Positions 53,859 through 62,749 of a stretch of DNA of 64,000 nucleotides are shown here, in pieces. The notes under the pieces are model-generated. The model was not told the origin of the DNA. It ran no database searches and worked only from the letters and a program-made list of their open reading frames with translations. The stretch is from Tepiditoga spiralis (GTDB lineage: Bacteria > Thermotogota > Thermotogae > Petrotogales > Petrotogaceae). The stretch lies in NCBI RefSeq assembly GCF_014701195.1, contig NZ_AP018712.1, forward strand, positions 62,001 through 126,000, in the 5' to 3' direction. Position 1 is the first letter of the stretch. Each line of letters starts with the position of its first letter. The translations under genes were made by a program, and so were the position numbers.

Positions 53859-56123
53859 TTAAATAAAATTATCTTCCTCTACTTTTCCCAAATATTTTCC
53901 TATACCTTTTTCTTTACTATAGTCATAATTTAATATATATAACTTTTTATATTTATTTATTTCAATATTTTCTACTAAATTTAATTTTATATTATTTGAT
54001 TTAATCATATATGATGGTATATTAACTGAATATTTTTTTATATCTTCAATCAAATTATTAATCTCTATAAACCTTTTTTTATTTTCATAATCTTTCTTTA
54101 AATTTGTTATTTTGCTATATTTTTCTTCTATTATATCACTATATTTATTATATATAGTTTTTGGAATAATTGTACAATTATCTATTTCTCTTAAATTAAT
54201 ATACTTTTTTTCAACACTTCCTTTTTCAATCTCATTCCAATAATTTAAATAATTTTTTATATTTTTAAAATATTCTGTTTCTTTTAATTTCTCAGTATTA
54301 AAGATGCTTTTTATCATTTTCTGTTTATCTTCTTCTGAAATATACTTATTATCATATTTAAATATTTCTTCTTTTGAATACTCAAATATTTCTCTATCAA
54401 TAAATTCTTTTATATTTGTACCAGAAGGAGAATTTTTTTCATTTCCTATAAATATATTCACATTATTAAAACCTTCTTTTAATTCTCTTTTTCTGTAACA
54501 TCTTCCCATTCTTTGAAAAAGACTATTCAAATCTAATAATTCTGTATAAAGAATATCAAAATCAATATCTAAACTTGCTTCAACTATAGATGTTGAAATA
54601 AATATATATTTTCCATTCTTTTGTTTATTTCCAACTTTTATTATTAAATCTTCTTTTTCTTTTCTATCTTTATTTATAAATCTACTATGCAATAACTCAA
54701 TATTATATTCAGAATACTCTTCACTTTTACTTATTAAATCATATATTTCTTGAGATTTTTTTATAGTATTTGCAATAATTAATACTTTTTCTTTGCTTTT
54801 ATTTATTTTTAAATTTAAAATATCTTCTTTAAATACTTTAATCTTATGTCTTTTCTTATTTGACAAAAACATATTTTCAGATAATTCTATGTTTATATTA
54901 TAATTTTTCATTAAATCATATATAAAAGGAGGAAAAGTTGCTGTTATAATGCTAAATTTACCTCCAATTTTATCAATATATTTTAAAGCTATTATCAAAT
55001 AAGCTAACATTTTAGAATTATACATTTGAATTTCATCAATAATAATTTTTGAATATGATAAATGTGCTAAGTCATACTCATATCCGTTATATTTAAAAAT
55101 AAATTTTATTATTTGATCCAAAGTTGTTATTGTAAGTGGTAAACTTTTATTTTTTGTCAAATTATAATAATCTTCATCAAATTTATATGAACTTGCATCT
55201 TTTAATAATTCACTTAAAGTATCTGAATGTAACAATCCTACTTTTTCTTTTTTTAACTTAATCTTATTTAACAATCTTCTATAAATACTATTTATAGATA
55301 CTTTTACAGGTAAAGTAAAATAACCTTTATTTTTTCCTATCCATAATAATCCTGCTTCTGTTTTTCCATATCCAGTAGAAGCTATAACTACAATATTTTT
55401 ATTTTCATTTGCTTTCATATATTCTTGCAAATCATTCAAATTTGAATTATATTCTTTTTTTAAAAATTTAATTACATAATCTGATAAAGGTTCTGGAGAA
55501 ATTTCAATTGGCAGGCCTGCACTTGCAGAATAATCTATTTTATTTAATAATCCTTTATGTAAAATATATTCATATAATATATCTTCTCCATAATCTTCAA
55601 TTTGATTTTCAATAGGTTTAGAAACAAAACGACCTATTGATGGATTAAATTTCAGCTTCTCTTTATCTATTGCAAAAATATAATCTTTTATTAAATTTTG
55701 AATTTCTTCTTTATAATCTTTAAATAAATTAATTAAATTTTCTGGTTCTTCTCTTTCATGGTGCCAATATATACTTTGATAAATTATTATTAAATATTTA
55801 TTTATTTCCTGTTCATTATAGTTTTTGCTTTCTAATAATTTTTTAATTTTTTTCTTCGGTAAGAAACATGGACTTAAAAAATTATGTGGTATTTCTTTCA
55901 TATCTTTAAAATTATCTTCTATATAATTACCTATCTTAGTTTGAAATTTTGGGTTTATCTTTCCTAAATCATGATATTTACAAATAACATAAAGAATATC
56001 CCAATCAATATTCTTTATGTTAGGATATATTTCTTTTAGTAAGTTTAAATTATCTAATAGTTTTTCTGTATGCTCTTCAATAGTTTCCTTTGGATTACTT
56101 TTTGCATAGTAAAATTCAATCAC
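53859..56123 (-). CDS. cas3: CRISPR-associated helicase/nuclease Cas3
   Basis: 754 residues. N-terminal HD nuclease: EEHTEKLLDNL, VICKYHDLGKINPKFQ, IYWHHERE. Superfamily 2 helicase: Walker A VIASTGYGKTEAGLLW, DEIQ box IIIDEIQMYNSKML, SIITATFPPF, and motif VI FQRMGRCYRKRE. It unwinds and cuts DNA recruited by Cascade. Last gene of the effector operon, 6 nt after cas5. Confidence 0.97.
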   Translation of the reverse strand: MIEFYYAKSNPKETIEEHTEKLLDNLNLLKEIYPNIKNIDWDILYVICKYHDLGKINPKFQTKIGNYIEDNFKDMKEIPHNFLSPCFLPKKKIKKLLESKNYNEQEINKYLIIIYQSIYWHHEREEPENLINLFKDYKEEIQNLIKDYIFAIDKEKLKFNPSIGRFVSKPIENQIEDYGEDILYEYILHKGLLNKIDYSASAGLPIEISPEPLSDYVIKFLKKEYNSNLNDLQEYMKANENKNIVVIASTGYGKTEAGLLWIGKNKGYFTLPVKVSINSIYRRLLNKIKLKKEKVGLLHSDTLSELLKDASSYKFDEDYYNLTKNKSLPLTITTLDQIIKFIFKYNGYEYDLAHLSYSKIIIDEIQMYNSKMLAYLIIALKYIDKIGGKFSIITATFPPFIYDLMKNYNINIELSENMFLSNKKRHKIKVFKEDILNLKINKSKEKVLIIANTIKKSQEIYDLISKSEEYSEYNIELLHSRFINKDRKEKEDLIIKVGNKQKNGKYIFISTSIVEASLDIDFDILYTELLDLNSLFQRMGRCYRKRELKEGFNNVNIFIGNEKNSPSGTNIKEFIDREIFEYSKEEIFKYDNKYISEEDKQKMIKSIFNTEKLKETEYFKNIKNYLNYWNEIEKGSVEKKYINLREIDNCTIIPKTIYNKYSDIIEEKYSKITNLKKDYENKKRFIEINNLIEDIKKYSVNIPSYMIKSNNIKLNLVENIEINKYKKLYILNYDYSKEKGIGKYLGKVEEDNFI

Positions 56124-56129
56124 CTTCTT

Positions 56130-56906
<777 letters not shown>

Positions 56907-56910
56907 TTAT

Positions 56911-57795
56911 TTACTTAATATAATAATCTTTTACTTCTTTTTTTATTTCTTCAAAAAATTCACCTATTTTCTTAGCATTTAATTTTTCTTTTATATCATA
57001 ACCATTATTAAATTTACTTTCAATAACTCCAACTTTAGTTTTATTTTCAACTTCTTCATCATATGTATAAATATTTCTTATTGTATCTATATCAAAATTT
57101 CCATCTTTTAAAATCAATCTATTATGAAAAAATGGATTTTTTATATTATATACTCCCCCTATTGCAAGTATTGGAGATAAATTTTCTCTTCTTCCACGTA
57201 TGTCTCTATATAAAAATTTTATAGTATCTAGTAAATTGCAAACTCTATTTGATTTTTCAGAATTATCTATTTCAATATTTTCTACTTTATCTATACCTAT
57301 TTTATCTAAATCAATAGTAATAGTATATGTATAATAAGATTTATGTATTTCACTTTGAGCTAAATTAGAACCCTTTTTTTTATTTTCATTTTGCATATTA
57401 TATCTATCTAATAATCCTTTATTAGATAAAAAATCTAAATCTAAAGAGAATGGTTCTAATGCAATAGCATTACTTAATCTAACTACAGCAGACCTTGTTT
57501 TAGAATCTTCACCTTTTAAAGTTTTCATATATCCAAAAAAATCTATCTCTGGATATTCATCTATATGAGCATCTGGAGCATATTGTATAACTTCTTTATC
57601 TAAAGATAATTTTGTAGTATCATAACCACATTGATTTATAATATTATATCTTAATGCTTGCCTTGAAATATATGTATAGCTTTCACCTTGAGAACGAGTT
57701 AATTTTTTTAATGATGAAACATTGCCAATTCCTTCACCATAATTAGCACTTTCAGCTTCTATAATAAAAGATATAGTTAATCCTTTTTTATCCAT
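56911..57795 (-). CDS. cas7: CRISPR-associated protein Cas7 (Cst2/DevR type)
   Basis: 294 residues. Cas7/Cst2 motifs: GLTISFIIEAESANYGEGIGNVSSLKK, SYTYISRQALRYNI, KTRSAVVRLSNAIALEPF, and SPILAIGGVYNIKNPFFHNRL. It forms the crRNA-covering backbone of Cascade. It begins 2 nt after the cas8 stop, with GGGGGAAATT upstream. Confidence 0.95.
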   Translation of the reverse strand: MDKKGLTISFIIEAESANYGEGIGNVSSLKKLTRSQGESYTYISRQALRYNIINQCGYDTTKLSLDKEVIQYAPDAHIDEYPEIDFFGYMKTLKGEDSKTRSAVVRLSNAIALEPFSLDLDFLSNKGLLDRYNMQNENKKKGSNLAQSEIHKSYYTYTITIDLDKIGIDKVENIEIDNSEKSNRVCNLLDTIKFLYRDIRGRRENLSPILAIGGVYNIKNPFFHNRLILKDGNFDIDTIRNIYTYDEEVENKTKVGVIESKFNNGYDIKEKLNAKKIGEFFEEIKKEVKDYYIK

Positions 57796-57797
57796 TA

Positions 57798-59492
57798 TTA
57801 ATTTCCCCCTTTATCAATATTTTCTTTTTTTGTTGATTGAATACCTAAAATAAAAGCATATCCAATAGTTTGTAATGATTCTACATTTTTATTACATTCA
57901 AGAATTATACTTGGAATCTCTTTTCCTAAATACATATAACTATTAATTATTGTGTCTAAAAATAAATTTTTATTTTTAGTTTTTAATGAATTTAATAATT
58001 TATAAGTAATTCCATTTATTTTATTTTCAGAATTTTTTTGTTTATAATATTGTTTAAATTCTTCACCTTTAAACTTAGCCATAGTAATTAACTTTTCGTT
58101 CATTCCTCTTTCCCCCTTTGTATTTAAAAAAGTATTATTTATATATATAAGATTAATTAAAAAATCTTTTATAATACCATCATTTCTAAACTGTATATTC
58201 ATAGATTCATTTATTAAATTAAATAGTAACGAATTATTATATAAATTATTTATAGTAGCATCGTATAAACTAATATAATCATCATTTGAAACTTTAATAT
58301 ATTTATTTATAATAAATTCTAATCTCTTTTTTTCTTTTTTTAATACATTAATCATAGATTTAGATAAAATATTAAAAGTATAAGGTCTTAAAGAATTTTC
58401 TTTATCAAATTTTATAATTTGTATATTTTCTAATTCTAATCTTTTTTTGTTTATTTCTACGCTTTCTAAAGAATTAAGAATATTTCTATAAGTAAAGTTT
58501 TCTAAATCAAAATAAGAATGTATTCCCTCATCTTTTTTAAAAGAAATATTATTACTTTCAACTAATGATTTAAAATTATTATTTTTATTTATATATATAC
58601 CTTTTCCATAATAATTATTAAAACCTGCTGGAACACATGCATAAACCAAATTGCATACAGGACATATATAAGAAGTATTATTAAAATTCCAAAAATGAGA
58701 ACTTTTTCTATTTTGATCTACACCAATTTTATTAATCCATACCAAATCAAATGATTCTGGCTTTGATAATTTTGTTATTTTTCTATCACAAACACAACAA
58801 TTATATTTAGCTTTACTTATATCTTTTTTTAAATAATTTAAAGTTGTATCTACAAAATCATTTTTAAATTGAAGAAAATGATCATTCTTATTATTTTGTT
58901 TATGTAAAATACTAATATTGTTCCAAAAATTATTTATTATATTATAAATTACGTCCTTAGAACATAAGTATTTTTTTACTACTTTTTCTTTTAACTTACT
59001 ATTAATTAAAATAAGAGATTCAACTGTTTCTTTTATGACTTTTAATTTTTCTTCATCTGTATCATTTTTTTTAAATTTTATTTTTTTTAATTTTTTTCCT
59101 TCTTCAAAAAAATCAATATCTAAATCTTTTAATAAAGGATACGTGTTTGAATAAGAATTTGAAGTTAGTTTTTTCTTCAATAAACCTATATAATCGTTTA
59201 TATCTCCTATAAATTCACTATTTTCTTTAAAGTACTTTTCTTCAAAATTATTCAAATAATTTGATAAACTTTCAAATTTATTATAAGGTAAAATATATTG
59301 ATATTTATCCATAAAATATTCAAAATATTTCTCTTCAAAGTTATCTAATTCTTCAATATCAAATTCAAATCCATTATTATTTTTTTTTAAAGAACTTGCA
59401 TTACTATGATTTAAAATATTATAAAGTCCAACTAATCCTGCATTATATAGCCAATCATTCATTTCTAATCTTATAGTACTTATTATTAACAC
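57798..59492 (-). CDS. cas8b1: CRISPR-associated large subunit Cas8b1/Cst1 (CXXC-CXXC)
   Basis: 564 residues. The zinc-finger-like pairs are CCVCDRKITKL and YICPVCNLVYACVPAGFNNYYGKGIYIN, the mark of the Cst1/Cas8b1 family of I-B/Tneap systems. Early MNDWLYNAGLVGLYNIL is also typical. It is the PAM-recognising large subunit of Cascade. The start is uncertain: GTG at 59490-59492 lies right behind GGGGG, and ATG at 59460-59462 lacks a ribosome site. Confidence 0.93.
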   Translation of the reverse strand: MLIISTIRLEMNDWLYNAGLVGLYNILNHSNASSLKKNNNGFEFDIEELDNFEEKYFEYFMDKYQYILPYNKFESLSNYLNNFEEKYFKENSEFIGDINDYIGLLKKKLTSNSYSNTYPLLKDLDIDFFEEGKKLKKIKFKKNDTDEEKLKVIKETVESLILINSKLKEKVVKKYLCSKDVIYNIINNFWNNISILHKQNNKNDHFLQFKNDFVDTTLNYLKKDISKAKYNCCVCDRKITKLSKPESFDLVWINKIGVDQNRKSSHFWNFNNTSYICPVCNLVYACVPAGFNNYYGKGIYINKNNNFKSLVESNNISFKKDEGIHSYFDLENFTYRNILNSLESVEINKKRLELENIQIIKFDKENSLRPYTFNILSKSMINVLKKEKKRLEFIINKYIKVSNDDYISLYDATINNLYNNSLLFNLINESMNIQFRNDGIIKDFLINLIYINNTFLNTKGERGMNEKLITMAKFKGEEFKQYYKQKNSENKINGITYKLLNSLKTKNKNLFLDTIINSYMYLGKEIPSIILECNKNVESLQTIGYAFILGIQSTKKENIDKGGN

Positions 59493-59499
59493 CCCCTTT

Positions 59500-60237
59500 T
59501 TATAAAATTTCTACTAATCCAAATCCATTACTTCTTTTACTTCCAATTCCAGATTTATATAAATAATCTAATATCATTTCATTCCCTTTTACTTTGATCA
59601 CACCTAACGTAACAGGAATTTTAGCAGAATAATTTAAAACTATTGTCTTCTTAAAATTAACTATATCTATTTTGAGATTATCTACATATTTAACTAAATT
59701 ATTATATTCTGATTTTAATAAAGTATATTTAATATTTTCTTTTAAAATATTAATTGATTCTTTATTGTCCAAAGTATAATAAAAATCTTTATTATCTTTT
59801 TTTTCATGTTTTCTTATTATAACTGGACTCATGATTTTAAAATATATTTCATTCTTATTTATCCATTTTTCTTTTTCTAAACTTATATTAAATAAAGTCA
59901 TAGAATTAGAATTAGGTAAAGGGAATTTTTGGGTTTTCATGTTTAAAATAGAATTATAAAAATTAATTGCAAATTCATTATCAAACGAACTTAAAACCAT
60001 AAAAAATTTATTATTTTCCATCTTAATTTTTTGGTTTTCAAATTTACATTTTCCAAAATTTATACCAAAAGAAAAATGTTTTTGTATAGAATCTTTTTCA
60101 TTATAATATTTTTTTAAAATACTAACATCTTTTTCTGTAAAACTCTTTTTTATAAAACTCATAAAAATCCGTCTATAATCTAAAGGCATTTCTTTATTTT
60201 CTAATTCAAAAAATAATCTAAACCTCATTTTTTTCAC
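59500..60237 (-). CDS. cas6: CRISPR repeat endoribonuclease Cas6
   Basis: 245 residues, two RRM-like halves. The C-terminal glycine-rich loop GIGSKRSNGFGLVEIL is the Cas6 signature; early MRFRLFFELENKEMPLDYRRIFMSFI is also typical. It cuts the pre-crRNA within the repeats. First gene of the effector operon, before cas8. Confidence 0.95.
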   Translation of the reverse strand: MKKMRFRLFFELENKEMPLDYRRIFMSFIKKSFTEKDVSILKKYYNEKDSIQKHFSFGINFGKCKFENQKIKMENNKFFMVLSSFDNEFAINFYNSILNMKTQKFPLPNSNSMTLFNISLEKEKWINKNEIYFKIMSPVIIRKHEKKDNKDFYYTLDNKESINILKENIKYTLLKSEYNNLVKYVDNLKIDIVNFKKTIVLNYSAKIPVTLGVIKVKGNEMILDYLYKSGIGSKRSNGFGLVEIL

Positions 60238-60264
60238 CTCACTTTCATTTTGATTTTTCTTTTA

Positions 60265-60293
60265 TTAATAGTATAATTTTATTATAATGTAAA
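60265..60293 (-). promoter_or_regulatory. Promoter of the cas6-cas3 operon
   Basis: On the minus strand, TTTACA (60288-60293) and TATTAA (60265-60270) are separated by 17 bp, about 28 bp before the cas6 start. The divergent cas4-cas1-cas2 promoter should lie in 60300-60410, where TATAAT occurs at 60366-60371 without a good -35 box. Confidence 0.5.
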
Positions 60294-60433
60294 TGATTAT
60301 TTTTTTTTCAGAAATTAATATAAATAAAACATTTTAAAAATCCTATTTTAATATTACCATATTTATATAATATTTTCAATATAAAACTTGAATTTATCTA
60401 ATGTTTTTTAGGTGGTGACGAAAAATAAAAAAT

Positions 60434-60916
60434 TTGTCTGGAATGCATATATATTACTTTAATATTTGCAAGAGAAAGCTTTGGCTTTTTTCTCATAATT
60501 TAAATTTTGAAGATGAAAACATTAATGTAAAAATAGGTAAAATAATAGAAGAAGAATCCTATAGCAATCAAAAGAAAAATTATCTTATAGACAATATAAA
60601 CATAGATTATATAAAAAGAAATAAAACAATACATGAAATAAAAAAAAGCAATTCATTTGAAGAAGCTAATATTATGCAAATTAAATATTATTTGTATATA
60701 TTAACAAAATATGGATTAAATGATATAAAAGGTATATTAGAATATCCAAAGTTATATATAAGAAAAGAAATAAATTTAGATAAAAATGATTATATTATAA
60801 TTGAAAAACAAATATATGAAATATATAAAATAATAAATAATAAAAAAATACCTAATGTAATAAAAGATAACAAAATATGTAAAAAATGTGCATATTATGA
60901 ATATTGCTATATATAA
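60434..60916 (+). CDS. cas4: CRISPR-associated exonuclease Cas4
   Basis: 160 residues. The first cysteine of the Fe-S set is in YYFNICKRKLWLFSH; the other three are in KICKKCAYYEYCYI. The nuclease core has IHEIKKSNSFEEANIMQIKYYLYIL (E.K and Q...Y). It trims prespacers and helps PAM selection. The start is a TTG at 60434 or an ATG at 60443; GGTGGTGA is rather far upstream of both. Confidence 0.93.
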   Translation: MSGMHIYYFNICKRKLWLFSHNLNFEDENINVKIGKIIEEESYSNQKKNYLIDNINIDYIKRNKTIHEIKKSNSFEEANIMQIKYYLYILTKYGLNDIKGILEYPKLYIRKEINLDKNDYIIIEKQIYEIYKIINNKKIPNVIKDNKICKKCAYYEYCYI

Positions 60917-60927
60917 GAGGTGATTTT

Positions 60928-61917
60928 ATGAAAAGGTCTTATTATTTATTTTCTAACGGAGAATTAAAACGAAGAGATAATTCATTAATTATAAAAAATA
61001 CTCGAACATCAAAATATATTCCAGTAGAAGATGTAAATCAAATATATGTATTTGGAGAAATATCTTTTAATTCAAAACTTACTAATTTTTTATTTCAAAA
61101 TAACATAACTGTACATTTTTTTAATTACTATGGATATTATTCGGGAAGTTTTTATCCAAGAGAAAATTTATTGTCTGGTGATGTTCACTTAAAGCAAGCT
61201 GTAAATCATTTAAACTTTCACAAAAGATTATTAATTGCAAAAGAATTTATAAATTCAGCAAGTTTTAATATAAGCAGAAATTTAAAATATTATAATAGAA
61301 AAGGTATTACTCTAGAATTTCAAATAAAAGAAATAGATTTTTTAAGAAAGAAAATTAATAATGTAAATTCAATTGAAGAATTGATGGGAATAGAAGGTAA
61401 TATAAGAAAAATATATTATTCTACATGGGATTTTTTTATAAATCAAAATATAAATTTCAAAAAAAGAGAAAAACACCCTCCAAAAAACTGGATAAATTCA
61501 TTAATTTCATTTATAAATTCATTAATATATACTACAACTCTCACCGAAATATATCATACTCATTTAGATCCTACTATAAGTTTTTTACACTCTCCAAGTG
61601 AAAGAAGATATAGCTTAAGTTTAGATATATCAGAAATATTCAAACCTATTGTTGGAGATAGATTGATATTTTCGTTATTAAATAAAAATATGATAACACA
61701 TGAATCTTTTATAGAAGAGTTTAATCATATAATATTAAAAGACTCTGCAAAAAAAATTATATTAAAAGAATTTGATGAAAGATTAAAACAAACAATAAAA
61801 CACAAAAAACTTAATAAAAAAGTATCTTATAGAAGATTATTTAGATTAGAATGTTATAAATTAGAAAAACACGTAACAGAAGATACAAAATATGAAGGAT
61901 TCAAAATATGGTGGTGA
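60928..61917 (+). CDS. cas1: CRISPR integrase Cas1
   Basis: 329 residues. MKRSYYLFSNGELKRRDNSLII, YIPVEDVNQIYVFGEISFNSKLTNFLFQNNITVHFFNYYGYYSGSF, IEGNIRKIYYSTW, HTHLDPTISFLHSPSERRYSLSLDISEIFKP. Conserved metal ligands Glu (EG), His (THLD) and Glu/Asp (DISEIF) are present. The start at 60928 has AGAGGTGAT; the longer overlapping frame has none. Confidence 0.97.
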   Translation: MKRSYYLFSNGELKRRDNSLIIKNTRTSKYIPVEDVNQIYVFGEISFNSKLTNFLFQNNITVHFFNYYGYYSGSFYPRENLLSGDVHLKQAVNHLNFHKRLLIAKEFINSASFNISRNLKYYNRKGITLEFQIKEIDFLRKKINNVNSIEELMGIEGNIRKIYYSTWDFFINQNINFKKREKHPPKNWINSLISFINSLIYTTTLTEIYHTHLDPTISFLHSPSERRYSLSLDISEIFKPIVGDRLIFSLLNKNMITHESFIEEFNHIILKDSAKKIILKEFDERLKQTIKHKKLNKKVSYRRLFRLECYKLEKHVTEDTKYEGFKIWW

Positions 61918-61923
61918 TAAATA

Positions 61924-62211
61924 TTGTATGTAATATTAATTTATGATATAAACATAGAAGAAGATAATAAAAAGGGTCAAAGAATATTAAATAATTCATT
62001 TAAAATATGTAAAAAATATTTAAATCATGTACAAAAATCTGTTTTTGAAGGAGAAATAGACAAAGCTCAACTTGAAAAGCTTCATGCTGAATTAAATAGA
62101 TATATAAGAAAAGATTTAGACTCAGTAATAATATTTAAAAGTAATAATCCTAGATGGCTAATGAAAGATTTTTGGGGAATTAAAGAAGATAAGACATCTA
62201 ATTTCTTTTAA
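61924..62211 (+). CDS. cas2: CRISPR adaptation protein Cas2
   Basis: 95 residues starting with TTG behind GGTGGTGA. MYVILIYDINIEEDNKKGQRILNNSFKICKKYLNHVQKSVFEGEI and the later DSVIIFKSNNPRWL are typical. It forms the Cas1-Cas2 integration complex. Ends the adaptation operon. Confidence 0.96.
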   Translation: MYVILIYDINIEEDNKKGQRILNNSFKICKKYLNHVQKSVFEGEIDKAQLEKLHAELNRYIRKDLDSVIIFKSNNPRWLMKDFWGIKEDKTSNFF

Positions 62212-62256
62212 TCTTTTAACTTTTGTTTATATATAAACTACATAAATATATCAAAA

Positions 62257-62282
62257 AACTGCTCTCAATTATGAGAGCAGTT
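62257..62282 (-). terminator. Terminator after tRNA-Glu
   Basis: AACTGCTCTCA / TGAGAGCAGTT with loop ATTA; on the minus strand it is followed by TTTTTTGAT, so it stops the leftward tRNA transcript. It lies 27 nt past the tRNA 3' end. Confidence 0.8.
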
Positions 62283-62308
62283 CGTTATATGAATACATGT
62301 ATGCTGAC

Positions 62309-62383
62309 TGGTAGCCCCACGGGGAATCGAACCCCGATTCTCGGACTGAGAATCCGATGGATTAACCGTTATCCTATGGGGCC
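62309..62383 (-). tRNA. tRNA-Glu (anticodon CTC)
   Basis: 75 nt with encoded CCA. Acceptor GGCCCCA/TGGGGCT (one G-U pair), D-stem GGAT/ATCC, anticodon stem TCGGA/TCCGA, loop TTCTCAG giving anticodon CTC, T-stem CGGGG/CCCCG with loop TTCGATT. It separates the cas genes from the asnA region and is on the minus strand. Confidence 0.95.
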
Positions 62384-62457
62384 ATATTTACAACTATTAT
62401 TATAACATATAAAATATTCTTTGTAAAGATATTTTTTTACTACTAAAAAAATATTAC

Positions 62458-62486
62458 TTGACAAAATATTTTTTTTATGCTAAAAT
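62458..62486 (+). promoter_or_regulatory. Promoter of the asnA leader
   Basis: TTGACA (62458-62463) and TAAAAT (62481-62486) with a 17-bp spacer and an upstream TG (ATGC before the -10). Transcription should start near 62493, leaving a leader of about 257 nt before asnA. Confidence 0.8.
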
Positions 62487-62522
62487 TTAGAAAATTAATT
62501 AACGATAACAAGGGTGGTTAAT

Positions 62523-62603
62523 ATGAAATATTTTTCATTAATTGCAAAAATTAAATCAAATGTACAATTTAATAATAATAATAATTTACAGCGTCGGCAA
62601 TGA
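62523..62603 (+). CDS. Asn-rich leader peptide of the asnA attenuator
   Basis: A 26-codon ORF, ATG at 62523-62525, TGA at 62601-62603, with AGGGTGG about 6 nt upstream. Residue 13 and residues 17-21 are asparagine, the latter five consecutive AAT codons; it ends LQRRQ. An aspartate-ammonia ligase gene lies downstream, so the codon run matches the pathway product. The final codons form the 5' arm of an antiterminator. Read with the two competing stems below, this is a leader peptide for ribosome-mediated attenuation. Confidence 0.85.
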   Translation: MKYFSLIAKIKSNVQFNNNNNLQRRQ

Positions 62604-62638
62604 CACGCTGTCTGTTTTGACATATAATTGCCGATGCT
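62588..62638 (+). promoter_or_regulatory. Anti-antiterminator and antiterminator stems of the asnA leader
   Basis: ACAGCGT (62588-62594) can pair with ACGCTGT (62605-62611), 7 bp. Alternatively AGCGTCGGCAAT (62590-62601) pairs with ATTGCCGATGCT (62627-62638), 12 bp with one G-U. The two are mutually exclusive. The second also uses the terminator's 5' arm, so it is the antiterminator. Its own 5' arm ends at the first base of the leader stop codon: a ribosome finishing the ORF blocks it, and one stalled at the Asn run leaves it free. Confidence 0.8.
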
Positions 62639-62657
62639 TAATAAGCATCGGTTTTTT
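62631..62657 (+). terminator. Attenuator terminator of asnA
   Basis: CCGATGCT (62631-62638) and AGCATCGG (62644-62651) form a stem around TTAAT, extendable by inner T-A pairs, followed directly by TTTTTT (62652-62657). It ends 92 nt before the asnA ATG. It competes with the 62590-62638 antiterminator. Confidence 0.88.
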
Positions 62658-62661
62658 ATTT

Positions 62662-62728
62662 ATACCCGGGTATTTGAAGTAATCCCCAAAATTACTTCAA
62701 ATAAATATCAAAGTTGGGGCTTTGATAT
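62662..62728 (+). promoter_or_regulatory. Two hairpins with complementary loops upstream of asnA
   Basis: Hairpin A: ATTTGAAGTAAT (62672-62683) / ATTACTTCAAAT (62691-62702), perfect, loop CCCCAAA. Hairpin B: ATATCAAAG (62705-62713) / CTTTGATAT (62720-62728), perfect, loop TTGGGG. Loop bases CCCCAA (62684-62689) and TTGGGG (62714-62719) are exact complements, so a six-pair kissing interaction is possible. A palindrome ATACCCGGGTAT (62662-62673) abuts hairpin A and could compete. The fold ends 6 nt before the AAGGGAGG ribosome site, so it may act on translation as well. Confidence 0.7.
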
Positions 62729-62749
62729 AAAATTAAGGGAGGAATCAAT

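Noticed and set aside
60904-60927. Eight-residue N-terminal extension of Cas1 overlapping cas4
   Set aside because: The ATG at 60928 has a well-placed AGAGGTGAT and gives the family's usual N-terminus.
62223-62405. A 60-codon open frame right of cas2
   Set aside because: It runs antisense through tRNA-Glu and the terminator hairpin and has no ribosome site.
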